64,000 bases of DNA from UBA11986 sp031402435 (lineage in GTDB: Bacteria; Bacteroidota; Ignavibacteria; UBA10030; UBA6906), in the NCBI GenBank assembly GCA_031402435.1, contig JANNSJ010000018.1, positions 62,001-126,000 on the forward strand, given 5' to 3'. Below are positions 1 through 8,526 of the stretch, in pieces; position 1 is the first letter of the stretch; the number at the start of each line of letters is the position of its first letter. The notes under the pieces are model-generated. The model was not told the DNA's origin, ran no database searches, and saw only the letters and a program-made list of their open reading frames with translations. The translations under genes and the position numbers were made by a program.

Positions 1-1
1 C

Positions 2-235
2 GGGTTTGCCCTGGGCAGGCCGGCGAAGGCCATTACGCTCTTCAACATTGTTGAAGCAATTGATGGTGATGGCCTGACGAAGAGTTGTGTACTGGGGTTC
101 GCGGAGTGTTCCACTACGGATCCGTGTTCCATGCACAACGATTGGAAGGCGATCAGGGAGGGCATAAGCTCCATGCTGCTCAGCCAGGATATTGCCCAGA
201 TGGCGAAGTTGATGCACAAGCCGGAGTATTTGTAG
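2..235 (+). CDS. Rrf2-family transcriptional regulator, C-terminal part (5' truncated by window)
   Basis: An open frame enters at base 2 and ends at TAG 233-235, giving 77 residues. The text includes ALGRPAKAITLFNIVEAIDG followed by three cysteines in the pattern C-x6-C-x5-C (CVLGFAEC, then STTDPC) and then MHNDW. This matches the C-terminal half of Rrf2/NsrR/IscR-type winged-helix regulators, where three cysteines carry an Fe-S cluster that senses NO, redox state or Fe-S status. The DNA-binding half lies outside the window. The next gene, a polyferredoxin on the same strand, could be a target. Family is fairly sure; the sensed signal is inference. Confidence 0.7.
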   Translation, partial: GFALGRPAKAITLFNIVEAIDGDGLTKSCVLGFAECSTTDPCSMHNDWKAIREGISSMLLSQDIAQMAKLMHKPEYL

Positions 236-353
236 CAAGTGTAAAAAAACTGGCACTGAAGTTGAATTATTATGAGAGAGCAGCCAGGAAGTTGGCGAAA
301 TCCGGACAAAGACACCGCTTCCCGGCCCAATTACAGACTAATTGGTCTCACTT

Positions 354-1535
354 ATGATAACCGAAGCCAGATGTAATCTTAGAGTTGAGAACGCCTTCAT
401 TGGCTCCACGGCGGCGCAGTCGGTGAATTCACCCGTACCTCAATCCCGGACGAAGGCAAAGCACATTCCACCTGGGATGCGTCGTCAGAGGGTAAAGTTC
501 TCCATCGAACCGAATCCTTTCAGGCGGTTCATCTGGCGGTTGAAAGAGGATTCACAGTTTCTTCGTCAGACCGTGCAACTCGCATTTGTCCTGCTCTGCA
601 TTTGGATCGGCATTGAATTTTACCTCTTCGTCAAGTGGGGGATGTCGGGCGGTCAGGCATGGTTTGTTCCGCGTCCGCCCGGCGCTGAAGGCTTCCTTCC
701 CATCAGTGCCCTGATCAGCTTCAAGTACTGGCTGCAGACCGGTATTATCAATGAGATCCATCCCTCAGGCCTCTTTATCTTCGTTGCAATTCTCGCTGCC
801 AGCATTGTCATGAAGAAGTCGTTCTGCAGCTGGCTCTGTCCTGTTGGGACATTAAGCGAATCACTCTGGATGCTCGGACAAAAACTCTTCAAGCGTAGCC
901 GTACGCTGCCAGGGTGGCTCGATATTCCACTCCGTTCCCTGAAATATCTGCTACTGATGTTCTTTGTCTGGGCGATCGGGCACATGGATGTTGCCGCGCT
1001 GCAGGACTTCATCAACAGTCCGTACAACAAAGTCGCCGATGTGAAGATGTATCTTTTCTTTGCACAGATTACCACAATCGGACTCTGGACGATTATCATC
1101 CTCATGCTGTTGTCTGTCGTCGTCAAAAATTTTTGGTGCCGCTTTCTCTGCCCGTATGGAGCGTTGCTCGGTATTGTGGGCTGGCTCAGCCCGATGAAGA
1201 TTACCCGCACCAAGGAGACGTGCATGGATTGCGAACTCTGTACGAGAGCCTGTCCCTCAAATATCAAAGTGCATGCGGCGGGCCGTGTGTGGAGTGACGA
1301 GTGTACGAGTTGCCTCTCGTGTGTTGAGGTGTGTCCCGTGAAGGACACGCTGGCGATGAAGGTGAGCCAACGGTCCAGAGCGTATCCCGCCTGGGTCTAC
1401 GGTGTGCTGGTTGCCGGTGTGTTCATCGCGATCACCGGCCTGGCCATGCTGACCGGCCACTGGACAAACCGGATTTCCAACGGGGAGTACATGAATCATT
1501 TTCAGAACGTTGACTCGTACGATCACCTTCGATGA
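354..1535 (+). CDS. NapH/CcoG-like membrane 4Fe-4S polyferredoxin
   Basis: 393 residues from ATG 354; an in-frame TTG at 342 and an ATG at 477 are alternatives, and none has a clear ribosome site. About five hydrophobic segments flank two Cx3CP motifs, CSWLCPVG (158-165) and CRFLCPYG (262-269). Two ferredoxin clusters follow, CMDCELCTRACP (290-301) and CTSCLSCVEVCP (317-328), and a last membrane helix near the C-terminus. This is the architecture of NapH, NosR C-terminal and CcoG-type proteins, which pass electrons from quinol or ferredoxin to periplasmic reductases or maturation factors. The Rrf2 regulator upstream suggests a nitrogen-oxide or redox role, but no reductase is next to it, so the partner is unknown. 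Confidence 0.8.
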   Translation: MITEARCNLRVENAFIGSTAAQSVNSPVPQSRTKAKHIPPGMRRQRVKFSIEPNPFRRFIWRLKEDSQFLRQTVQLAFVLLCIWIGIEFYLFVKWGMSGGQAWFVPRPPGAEGFLPISALISFKYWLQTGIINEIHPSGLFIFVAILAASIVMKKSFCSWLCPVGTLSESLWMLGQKLFKRSRTLPGWLDIPLRSLKYLLLMFFVWAIGHMDVAALQDFINSPYNKVADVKMYLFFAQITTIGLWTIIILMLLSVVVKNFWCRFLCPYGALLGIVGWLSPMKITRTKETCMDCELCTRACPSNIKVHAAGRVWSDECTSCLSCVEVCPVKDTLAMKVSQRSRAYPAWVYGVLVAGVFIAITGLAMLTGHWTNRISNGEYMNHFQNVDSYDHLR

Positions 1536-1583
1536 TGTTCAACCGGTATTACTTTTTCATTCATATTTCGGGGTCGCTTCCAA

Positions 1584-2360
1584 ATGACCAGCAACCTCCT
1601 GGATATCACGACCTTCTATGATCAGCTCGCGCCGGACTATGATCAGATGACCGGGTTCGAGGCGCGGTTCGTTCGGGAAGGGCCCCCTTTCAAGGCTGTT
1701 GTCGAGGAGCATGGCATCGTCACTGCGCTTGATGCTGGCTGTGGCACGGGATTTCATTCGCTTCTGCTTGCCCGGCTTGGAGTCTCGGTGACGGCTGTCG
1801 ATCTCTCGCCGGTGATGTTGGAGAAGTTGAGCGCGCATGCAGCCGGAGAAGGCTTGTCCATTGCGACTGTGAGCGCATCGTTTCAGCAATTGCAACCCTG
1901 CCTCACGACATCGTTCGATGGTGTGTTCTGTATGGGAAACGCGCTTGCGCATCTTCTGACTGCTGATGATTTGCGCCTGGCGCTCAATAATTTCTCTGCT
2001 CTCCTCAAGCCCGGCGGCATTCTCGTTCTCCAACTCCTCAACTTCGAACGGATTCTGGCGCAGAGACCCCGTATTCTCAGCGTGAAGACGGATGGCGCAA
2101 ATGTCTATACACGGTATTATGAGTATGAGGATTCGTTGATCCGGTTTAACATGGCGAAATCAACGGAAGGGAATGAACAGCCCGATGATGTCATTACAAC
2201 GACTCTTCGTCCTGCGATGTGGAAGGAGCTTTCGCTTCTGCTGGGCGAAACGGGATTCGAGAGCATCAAATGTTTCGGTTCGATTGCCATGACAGAGTAC
2301 GCGCCAGCAACATCTCAAGACCTCGTGGTGCTGGCTTCGAGGAAGTCGGGCTCAGGTTGA
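1584..2360 (+). CDS. Class I SAM-dependent methyltransferase
   Basis: 258 residues from ATG 1584. The N-terminus (FYDQLAPDYDQMTG) and motif I (LDAGCGTGFH, 49-58) are typical of class I Rossmann methyltransferases. The acidic motif II (VTAVDLSPVML) and motif IV region (FDGVFCMGNALAHL) follow, then LLKPGGILVLQ as the post-motif strand. Cytoplasmic, and similar in length to small-molecule methyltransferases of the Methyltransf_11/25 type. The substrate cannot be read from the sequence. It lies 48 bp after the polyferredoxin on the same strand and may be co-transcribed. Confidence 0.8.
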   Translation: MTSNLLDITTFYDQLAPDYDQMTGFEARFVREGPPFKAVVEEHGIVTALDAGCGTGFHSLLLARLGVSVTAVDLSPVMLEKLSAHAAGEGLSIATVSASFQQLQPCLTTSFDGVFCMGNALAHLLTADDLRLALNNFSALLKPGGILVLQLLNFERILAQRPRILSVKTDGANVYTRYYEYEDSLIRFNMAKSTEGNEQPDDVITTTLRPAMWKELSLLLGETGFESIKCFGSIAMTEYAPATSQDLVVLASRKSGSG

Positions 2361-2472
2361 CCCCTGGGGGAGGTGTTTCATTGTGCATTGCTTCTGGTCA
2401 GGATCTTACCCTTCTTGTGCAACGACAAATTGCTTCGGTGGCTTTCACAAAACACAAACAACAAGGAATCCT

Positions 2473-3519
2473 ATGAGAGCAACAATTCTTACCTCTCTCG
2501 CCGCCTTGCTCATCGGCGCGACGGCATTTTCCCAAAACTGCACCATGGCACTGAAGGACGGGGCGAAAGTCACCGTCACCATCACCACATTCACGAACCC
2601 TCATTCTGCGCTGACAGATTTCGCGGATGAAAGCGATGAAAAGAAAGCCGAGCTGATATCCGCGTATAATGATAGTGTCCTGTCGGGAAAACTGGCGCCA
2701 GCCAGCAACTACCAGATGCTGTTCAACGTCAGGAAGACCACGTCAAAAGCCGGTGACGAATACTCCTTCGGCTACAAGGTGGGGGAGGTGGACTACTTCA
2801 GCTACGTTGTGTGCAACAACGATACGCTCTATTCATGCCGCAACCGCGGACCGGTGTTGGTGGGCACTCCCGAGAATCCGTATGGCTACTCACTGCAAGG
2901 TGTTCAGATAATTCCCATGAAACCGAAAAAAGGCGATGTGCTTCCCTCGTTTGAGGATGTTGGCTTTTCGTTTCCGTCAAGCACCGATATGATAGTGAAG
3001 AAGAATATCTTCTCGCATTATGACAAGGAGTGGTCCCGTGATTTTGGTTTTTACAAGGATTCGCAAACAGGAAAATCGGGTTTTGGGCCGTTCGACAAGA
3101 TGACTCCCAAGGCAGTGTACAATACCATTGATGTTGCAGTGCGGCAAACGATTTCTGTCTCCTCGCACAGCATCCAGTGTGTGAATGGCAGGGTGACAGG
3201 TGAAGAAGATGTAACGTTGAGCGGAGTGAAGTACAGGGCCTATATTGTTGAGTTTGAGTCCTGGTCAAAATCGAACGTCGATGCCTCGTATGAATCCTTG
3301 GACGAAGAAGTGAACCAGGAACAAAAGGAGCGGGCTGAAGAATACCAGAAGGATGTGGCGAAGATGATGGTTAAGAAACAGTTTACCAACAAGCTTGGCT
3401 ACATGGTCATGTACAGCAAGCAGTGGATGGTTCCTCAACTGGGCGGCGCGGTGAAAACTCTCGCCTACGATATCTATGGCGGCATATCAACGATCATGAC
3501 AACGTCGGGGGTGGAGTGA
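2473..3519 (+). CDS. Secreted protein of unknown function (possible TapB-like)
   Basis: 348 residues from ATG 2473, chosen because AAGGAA precedes it and a signal peptide (MRATILTSLAALLIGATAFSQ) starts there; the frame is open further upstream without such support. The mature protein begins NCTMALKDGAKVTVT and has no clear catalytic motif. Its length, beta-rich texture and the segment with GVKYRAYIVEFES resemble periplasmic TapB/DUF3108-like proteins of Bacteroidota, but this is only a resemblance. A charged segment near residues 275-300 (EEVNQEQKERAEEYQKD) is probably helical. It converges on the minus-strand defence operon. Confidence 0.6.
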   Translation: MRATILTSLAALLIGATAFSQNCTMALKDGAKVTVTITTFTNPHSALTDFADESDEKKAELISAYNDSVLSGKLAPASNYQMLFNVRKTTSKAGDEYSFGYKVGEVDYFSYVVCNNDTLYSCRNRGPVLVGTPENPYGYSLQGVQIIPMKPKKGDVLPSFEDVGFSFPSSTDMIVKKNIFSHYDKEWSRDFGFYKDSQTGKSGFGPFDKMTPKAVYNTIDVAVRQTISVSSHSIQCVNGRVTGEEDVTLSGVKYRAYIVEFESWSKSNVDASYESLDEEVNQEQKERAEEYQKDVAKMMVKKQFTNKLGYMVMYSKQWMVPQLGGAVKTLAYDIYGGISTIMTTSGVE

Positions 3520-3618
3520 GTGCTTCGAGGTTTACCTTTTGAAGGGATAGCGAAACTGCTTTCCCGACAATTGGCTGGTCTGCTGATTCGTTGGCTCGTG
3601 AGAATCTCAAACGTGAGC

Positions 3619-4713
3619 TTATTTACCGCCAATGATCTTTCCTTTTGTCTTCGGACTAAGGTAATAATCAAAAGCCTTCTTGAGATATTCATGGCGTCTC
3701 TTGATCGAATAACCCTCAACAGAAGCCTGAAGAACATACTTCTGGAATTCCTCCATTAGACTTGAGTTTCTAGGCCTTTCATAGTTACTCAACATATCCA
3801 TGTTATGTTTTATCTCGCCAAGCAACTTCGAATAAAATTGTGAGAACTGAAGTATGCGGTTTGCCTCTCCACCATTGACCACTTCCTCAACAAACAAATA
3901 TCCAGACACGGCAATGGCTCTACTTGAGATGAGGGCAGCAGCTTTTCCGAATACCTTGTCCATTAACTTGAGGGTTCTCTTTACGCGAATGAGGTTCTCA
4001 TCATTCGTATCAAGATTATGATGCTCTTCAAAAAAATCTTCAATATCCTGCAGTCTTGCTCTGACAAATTCACCATCCGGTTTAGCTTTGGCAAATGAAT
4101 TTATGCATATCTGCGCAAGAGTGAATGGCCTGGAGAATCTCTTCTCCGACAGGTTGGTCTTTCTCAAGAAAGGGCCATTGTTTCCAATGTCCTTGTAAAT
4201 GAAATCTCGGATTGTCCCAGTTCTAGTCTTCAGCAATTCGCCCGAATTGAGTCTAATACCGAGCTGTAATCGTCTGAATATCTCTCTTACGTATTCATCA
4301 TCGATGGACTCATAAATGCAGAAACTTAGTTTGTATCTTTCAATTTTCCCCGCAATGGATGGGTGCTCCTTACTGAGTTGTTTGCAAGTGTATTGCTTCT
4401 GTAAAAGCCGGACCGTCAACGGTGATTCTTCACCACTTACTGGCTTGAAGAATCTGGATAACGATGCCATACGTTGTTTGCCGTCAATACACTCAAAATC
4501 AAATTGTTTACTATCTTGCACCTCGACGAGATAGATCTTAGGAATGTCAATGTCATTAATTATTGAATCCAGCAGTTCTTCCTGCTGCTTTGTTGACCAA
4601 ATCTTTTCCCTTTGATAGTCAGCATCCAGGTCAATCCTGTATAGATAGTCATCTATGAACTTCTTCACAGAAATATTCCGTAAAGATCGTGGTTTCGCTG
4701 TTTTGGATGCCAT
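3619..4713 (-). CDS. DUF262-domain protein (last gene of defence operon)
   Basis: 364 residues. The N-terminus carries both DUF262 hallmarks: YQREKIWS (33-40, the QR..W motif) and DGKQRMASL (77-85, the ParB-like DGQQR motif). DUF262 domains occur in GmrSD-type modification-dependent nucleases and other phage-defence proteins and are thought to bind or hydrolyse nucleotides. No DUF1524/HNH nuclease motif is visible in the C-terminal half, so on its own it does not look like a complete GmrSD. It lies 21 bp after the SIR2-domain gene and is the last of four minus-strand genes. The DNA is clearly more A+T-rich than the flanks. Role in defence is inferred from domain and context. Confidence 0.75.
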   Translation of the reverse strand: MASKTAKPRSLRNISVKKFIDDYLYRIDLDADYQREKIWSTKQQEELLDSIINDIDIPKIYLVEVQDSKQFDFECIDGKQRMASLSRFFKPVSGEESPLTVRLLQKQYTCKQLSKEHPSIAGKIERYKLSFCIYESIDDEYVREIFRRLQLGIRLNSGELLKTRTGTIRDFIYKDIGNNGPFLRKTNLSEKRFSRPFTLAQICINSFAKAKPDGEFVRARLQDIEDFFEEHHNLDTNDENLIRVKRTLKLMDKVFGKAAALISSRAIAVSGYLFVEEVVNGGEANRILQFSQFYSKLLGEIKHNMDMLSNYERPRNSSLMEEFQKYVLQASVEGYSIKRRHEYLKKAFDYYLSPKTKGKIIGGK

Positions 4714-4734
4714 TGTTCTCTCTGATTTACAGAA

Positions 4735-5715
4735 TCACAAACATTTTTTCAGGTACTTTGTCTGATTGATAGCATCTGCAAGCATTCTTTCGCCTTTTGC
4801 TCTCAACCACACTTTGAAAGGGCTCCCTGCGTCGGTTACAATGTCTGCTATAAGCGGTTTTTCTATGTCTTCCAGTTTTACAATTCTCTGGAAGAAACCA
4901 TAGCTATTCTTGATTTGATCTCCGACAATAGGAAAGTCTATTATTTGAATCTCAAAAGCGTCTGGTCTTGCCAAATGCGCTTTGAACAAAAGATCCACTA
5001 GGCCAATGTCATTCTGATTTAGGGAACAGCCGATGACTCGAAGGACATCGCATTGAGCCAAGATTTCAAATGCGCGACTCCAAATGAAATTGTACGGAGG
5101 AACCAAGTAGTTCTTGTTGATTCCTAGAGGGATAATGGAGATGGCTTTCGTCTTCCCATATGTCTTGATGTTTGTCCAGCTGAAAGATCCATGCAATTGC
5201 AGTAAGGGACAACTATCTCCCTTATCTGAGGTGTGACAATGGTTTGGTTTTGCTTTGTGAATTCTTTCATAGGCATTGTCCAAAACATCATCGTAGTTTA
5301 AGGAAATTATCCCCGTCAGATTCTCCCTATCATCTACTAACTTGTGAAGTTCGAACAGCGCTTTGTGCAAATAGAATCTATTCTTTCTAGTTGGTGACAG
5401 TCTTTGTGTTATGTCATCATGCACTAACGTCTTGAGATGCTGAACCTTAAAATCAACGTCCGAAATTCGGTTAGATTCAAAAAGAGAAATCAACAATTCA
5501 ATATTTACCGGGCCTTCAATGAACGTAACCTGTTCCACATTTTTCTTGAATCGCGGGTTGGCTTGAGCGTTCTTCATCACTCTCTTCGAAACATCAGAAA
5601 TCAGTAAACCGTTGCTAGCTCTGAATATTTCGTTAGGAGAATTGACTTCTAGAGTTAGAATCTCTGCGTGAGTTGCCCCGGCACCAAGCAAGTACGCAAC
5701 TTTCCTCAGCGGCAT
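4735..5715 (-). CDS. SIR2-like domain protein, probable NAD-consuming defence effector
   Basis: 326 residues. The N-terminus has the Rossmann loop LLGAGAT (9-15), followed by ISLNYDDVLD (137-146, with N140 and D142), LQLHGS (172-177, with H175 as candidate catalytic His) and VIGCSLNQND (227-236). These are the ordered motifs of the SIR2_2 family, members of which degrade NAD+ in several abortive-infection systems. No transmembrane or extra effector domain is obvious. It sits 54 bp after the restriction endonuclease and 21 bp before the DUF262 gene, so the two may act together or guard the R-M system. Family assignment is good; activity and trigger are inference. Confidence 0.8.
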   Translation of the reverse strand: MPLRKVAYLLGAGATHAEILTLEVNSPNEIFRASNGLLISDVSKRVMKNAQANPRFKKNVEQVTFIEGPVNIELLISLFESNRISDVDFKVQHLKTLVHDDITQRLSPTRKNRFYLHKALFELHKLVDDRENLTGIISLNYDDVLDNAYERIHKAKPNHCHTSDKGDSCPLLQLHGSFSWTNIKTYGKTKAISIIPLGINKNYLVPPYNFIWSRAFEILAQCDVLRVIGCSLNQNDIGLVDLLFKAHLARPDAFEIQIIDFPIVGDQIKNSYGFFQRIVKLEDIEKPLIADIVTDAGSPFKVWLRAKGERMLADAINQTKYLKKCL

Positions 5716-5769
5716 ACTAAAAACACGAAGTTTTAGAATGAAACAGGAAAAAAGGCAACGATGCTTCCT

Positions 5770-6726
5770 TTACAAGTTCACGATCCATTCACATATCGAA
5801 GCCAGCTGTTCGTCGTTCGTGAGGTTCGCAGCATTGCTTAGAGACCCGGACTCCAGGTGTTTAAAGATCTCGGAGGCCATACTATTTTCAATAGCTGCGC
5901 CAACAAAGAAGGTTTGTGGTTTCTTCCTCTTCTTGGCAAAGCTCTTTCTGATTCTTTCAAGAGCGGAGTTGGCGGTCTTCCAGTGTTCGTCTGCACCAGC
6001 GGGATCAAAGCCGCCCTTCAATTCTCCAAGAGCTACATAAGCATCAATACGGTGTATGATGGAGTCCTTACCCCGCTTCAAGTCGTCGACAGTTCCATCC
6101 AAGATCGAAAGGTCAACATTCTTTCTAACCATTGGAACGGTTATGTTCATGATGAGAAGTCGCTTCTTTCCGTTCTTTGACCAAGACAGGCCATTGATAC
6201 GCTTCTCAATCTCTGTGTCATCTCTCAATCTTGCATGCCACGTGCGCGTTTCGTCATCTTTCCATTGGTAGTTGGTTCCTGACAAATTGAAGACTGACAA
6301 CAATGAACGCAGGAACTTTCTTTCACCCAAAACCCCCGCCAGATTTCTGGCCTTGCCGCCTAAGGCATCTCCTTTTGTCAGCAAATAGCGATAGACAAGT
6401 TCATTTATGAAATCATCTCCTGCTGGTTCAAGGAACTTTTCTATCATTCCCTCGATAGCGAATGTTCTGTCCTCTTCCGTTAAGTACTTCAGGGATTTCT
6501 CCGAAAGGCCTGATGCCGTGAGCAATCCAACTCTGAGATCTTCGACTTCAAGCAAGCCTCTCGGTGTTGAGACTCTTCCCGCAAGGGATTTTAATGCCTT
6601 TGCTTCCTCGATATAAGGAACGGCCAAATAGTTTTTTTCAAGAGCGAGAGAAATGAAACCAGCCCTTGTCTTCTCACGAGAAGTAACCAAGTCAGCAGCG
6701 GATTCGATTGAGGTTCTCACCTTCAT
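5770..6726 (-). CDS. AvaI/BsoBI-family type II restriction endonuclease
   Basis: 318 residues from ATG 6726, which overlaps the TGA of the methylase gene as ATGA; a start eight codons earlier is open but less likely. BsoBI is about 323 residues. Recognisable family blocks are TSREKTRAGFISLALEKN (15-32), FLEPAGDDF (98-106), YRYLLTKGDALGGK (112-125) and the catalytic region NVDLS...LGELKGGFDPAGADEHW. D205, E235, K237 and H248 line up with BsoBI D212, E240, K242 and H253, with the same 11-residue K-to-H spacing. AvaI and BsoBI cut CYCGRG; this specificity is likely here but not proven. The active site appears intact. Confidence 0.9.
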   Translation of the reverse strand: MKVRTSIESAADLVTSREKTRAGFISLALEKNYLAVPYIEEAKALKSLAGRVSTPRGLLEVEDLRVGLLTASGLSEKSLKYLTEEDRTFAIEGMIEKFLEPAGDDFINELVYRYLLTKGDALGGKARNLAGVLGERKFLRSLLSVFNLSGTNYQWKDDETRTWHARLRDDTEIEKRINGLSWSKNGKKRLLIMNITVPMVRKNVDLSILDGTVDDLKRGKDSIIHRIDAYVALGELKGGFDPAGADEHWKTANSALERIRKSFAKKRKKPQTFFVGAAIENSMASEIFKHLESGSLSNAANLTNDEQLASICEWIVNL

Positions 6727-8147
6727 TGTTTTTGCCACAAGTACACGCATTTGCGGGTTTCGGTTCGTCCATAGTTGCCCATCTGTTGGCTGCTGTTACC
6801 TTTGCCTTTTGGTAGCACGAATATCTTCAGAATTTTGAAACCAAACTCTTCTGCAAATTCCGAGAGAATCAGGTCAACAGGAATCTCTTCTCCACCATAT
6901 CGAACATTGTCGTTCACCATTACACTGTAGCCACCGCTCTTTGTAACCCTCGCCATCTCAAAAATTACAAAACAAAGCTCCAAGAAATAGTTTCTCACCA
7001 TTCTCGGGACATTGTTGTTGTTGAGTTTGTCGAGTTTGTTCAGTTCATCAAGAATTGCATTCACTTCCGTCATTGCGGTCGAGGAATTATACGTACTAAG
7101 GACTTTGTCAAATGTTGCTGTTCTACTAATGGATGTGTACAGTTGGTTCAGATACTCCAACTTCTCCTTATTCTCGACTGTACAGGATAACAATCCCTGT
7201 CGTAAGGTCCGGATTTTGTCATTGTCACATCCAAGATAAACCAATTCCAAGGCGTACGTTCTTGTGTAGTCATATCGATTGCAATACGGTGGGGAGGTGA
7301 CTATAAAGTCGAAGAACCCGTCCTGCAATTTCGGGAGTTCCTCAAGACAGGTGCCTTCAATGATTTTGACGTTGTGTTGACTGTGTCTATTGCCTTCAAC
7401 CGAATCAAAAAGAGATTCAATTTGAGGCGAAACGTCGGCGAGCATTTGAGACAGCTTTCTCTTCAATGCTTGTTCGAAAGGATGTATCTTGCCCTTGTCG
7501 AACGGCTTCCCTGCTAAGTCTCGCTTCGAACGATAATCCCACCTTAAGTACTGGCCGTCCTTCCTTGTATAACTTAATTCTTCAAGTATCGAGAATGCAG
7601 CAAACCTCAAGACGGTCTGCGTTTCCTTGTTTTCAATGGTGCCGCAGTAAGTGAGAAACTTATTGAGAGCGGTTTCTGTGTCATCAGGAAAGGCATCTCT
7701 TGTGATGGACACATGATTAAAATGAATTGAGTGGCTTTCGATCATGTTCAGATCCAGCCACAGGTCTCTTGTGTTTCTACTAAGTTCCTCTGGGTTAATC
7801 AAACGCAACGCCTGCCGTGTCTCCATGACGAAGATTCCAACTGGAAGGAGTTCAATCCCATATGGCTCCCACCCAAGCGTTTGTCCTGCGAATAAAGTCG
7901 TACCGACTCCCGCAAATGGATCCAAGACTTTTCCGGGCTTATTAGAGTACTTGGAGAGAAAGTATTTGACCAAGCCAGAAGAAAAACCCTCCTTATACTT
8001 GAACCAACGGTATATCGGTTCCTCCTTGTTCGCCTGGAAACTTACGAGCTGACGGTTGAGGTTAAAAGCAGTTTCAAGTTTGCCAGTGTATCTCTCGTAC
8101 AGCTTTTGCCGTTCACTTGGGAATATTTCAACTATTGTTTCGTCCAC
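6723..8147 (-). CDS. Modification methylase of the AvaI/BsoBI-like R-M system (N4-cytosine predicted)
   Basis: 474 residues, first gene of the minus-strand operon. Motif I is DPFAGVGTT (76-84), preceded by a motif X-like stretch (YKEGFSSGLVKYF), and motif IV is TSPPY (284-288). TSPPY is the form usual in N4-cytosine and some N6-adenine DNA methylases. The long stretch between motifs I and IV (about 200 residues) probably holds the target-recognition region. It protects host DNA from the endonuclease that follows with a 4-bp ATGA overlap, so the two are translationally coupled and the methylase is made first. The protected sequence is probably the CYCGRG of the AvaI family. Confidence 0.88.
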   Translation of the reverse strand: MDETIVEIFPSERQKLYERYTGKLETAFNLNRQLVSFQANKEEPIYRWFKYKEGFSSGLVKYFLSKYSNKPGKVLDPFAGVGTTLFAGQTLGWEPYGIELLPVGIFVMETRQALRLINPEELSRNTRDLWLDLNMIESHSIHFNHVSITRDAFPDDTETALNKFLTYCGTIENKETQTVLRFAAFSILEELSYTRKDGQYLRWDYRSKRDLAGKPFDKGKIHPFEQALKRKLSQMLADVSPQIESLFDSVEGNRHSQHNVKIIEGTCLEELPKLQDGFFDFIVTSPPYCNRYDYTRTYALELVYLGCDNDKIRTLRQGLLSCTVENKEKLEYLNQLYTSISRTATFDKVLSTYNSSTAMTEVNAILDELNKLDKLNNNNVPRMVRNYFLELCFVIFEMARVTKSGGYSVMVNDNVRYGGEEIPVDLILSEFAEEFGFKILKIFVLPKGKGNSSQQMGNYGRTETRKCVYLWQKQ

Positions 8148-8193
8148 TTTGAAAAGAATAGGTTAGTGTTATTTTCGGTGTGTTCGTTCTAAG

Positions 8194-8357
8194 TTACAAA
8201 AAGGAAGTGGGTAATCCAACGGTAAGCATTTCTTGGTGTGAGTTAATCCAATTCAAAATATACTCCGCGTCTTCCTTTAATGTTGGCTGGCCTACGACAA
8301 AATAGTTGCGGCCCTCAAGCTCTTTGTAGTCCAGTCGGAGTCGTTGCGTTTGTTCTT
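8194..8357 (-). pseudogene. C-terminal fragment of an unidentified protein gene
   Basis: A minus-strand frame of about 54 codons runs from about 8357 to a TAA at 8194-8196, with no start codon and two stops just upstream (TGA TAA). Part of it reads LDYKELEGRNYF, VVGQPTLKEDAEYIL and NWINSHQ, which looks like the end of a real protein. A related but more decayed fragment lies at about 10108-10201. I do not recognise the family. It sits just upstream of the defence operon and may mark a junction of acquired DNA. Confidence 0.45.
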
Positions 8358-8526
8358 CTTATCATTGCGCAGGTTGGGATGCGCGGAAATACAAGTAAAA
8401 TGTAGTAATAAAATGAAAAGAAATCTCCTGGAATCGTTGTCGTCGATGGCTATTGAGTGTTATCTACTATTTTATATCTTCAATGCACAATCAACAAACC
8501 GTTCTTCACATACTATACGAGGTCCA

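Noticed and set aside
85..357. 90-codon open frame at the window start
   Set aside because: It overlaps the Rrf2-type coding frame (2-235), which has clear family text; this frame has none.
653..1348. 231-codon minus-strand open frame opposite the polyferredoxin
   Set aside because: Shadow of a gene with intact Fe-S motifs; the translation has no family features.
3619..4713. The DUF262 protein as a full GmrSD type IV nuclease
   Set aside because: No DUF1524/HNH motif seen in the C-terminal half.
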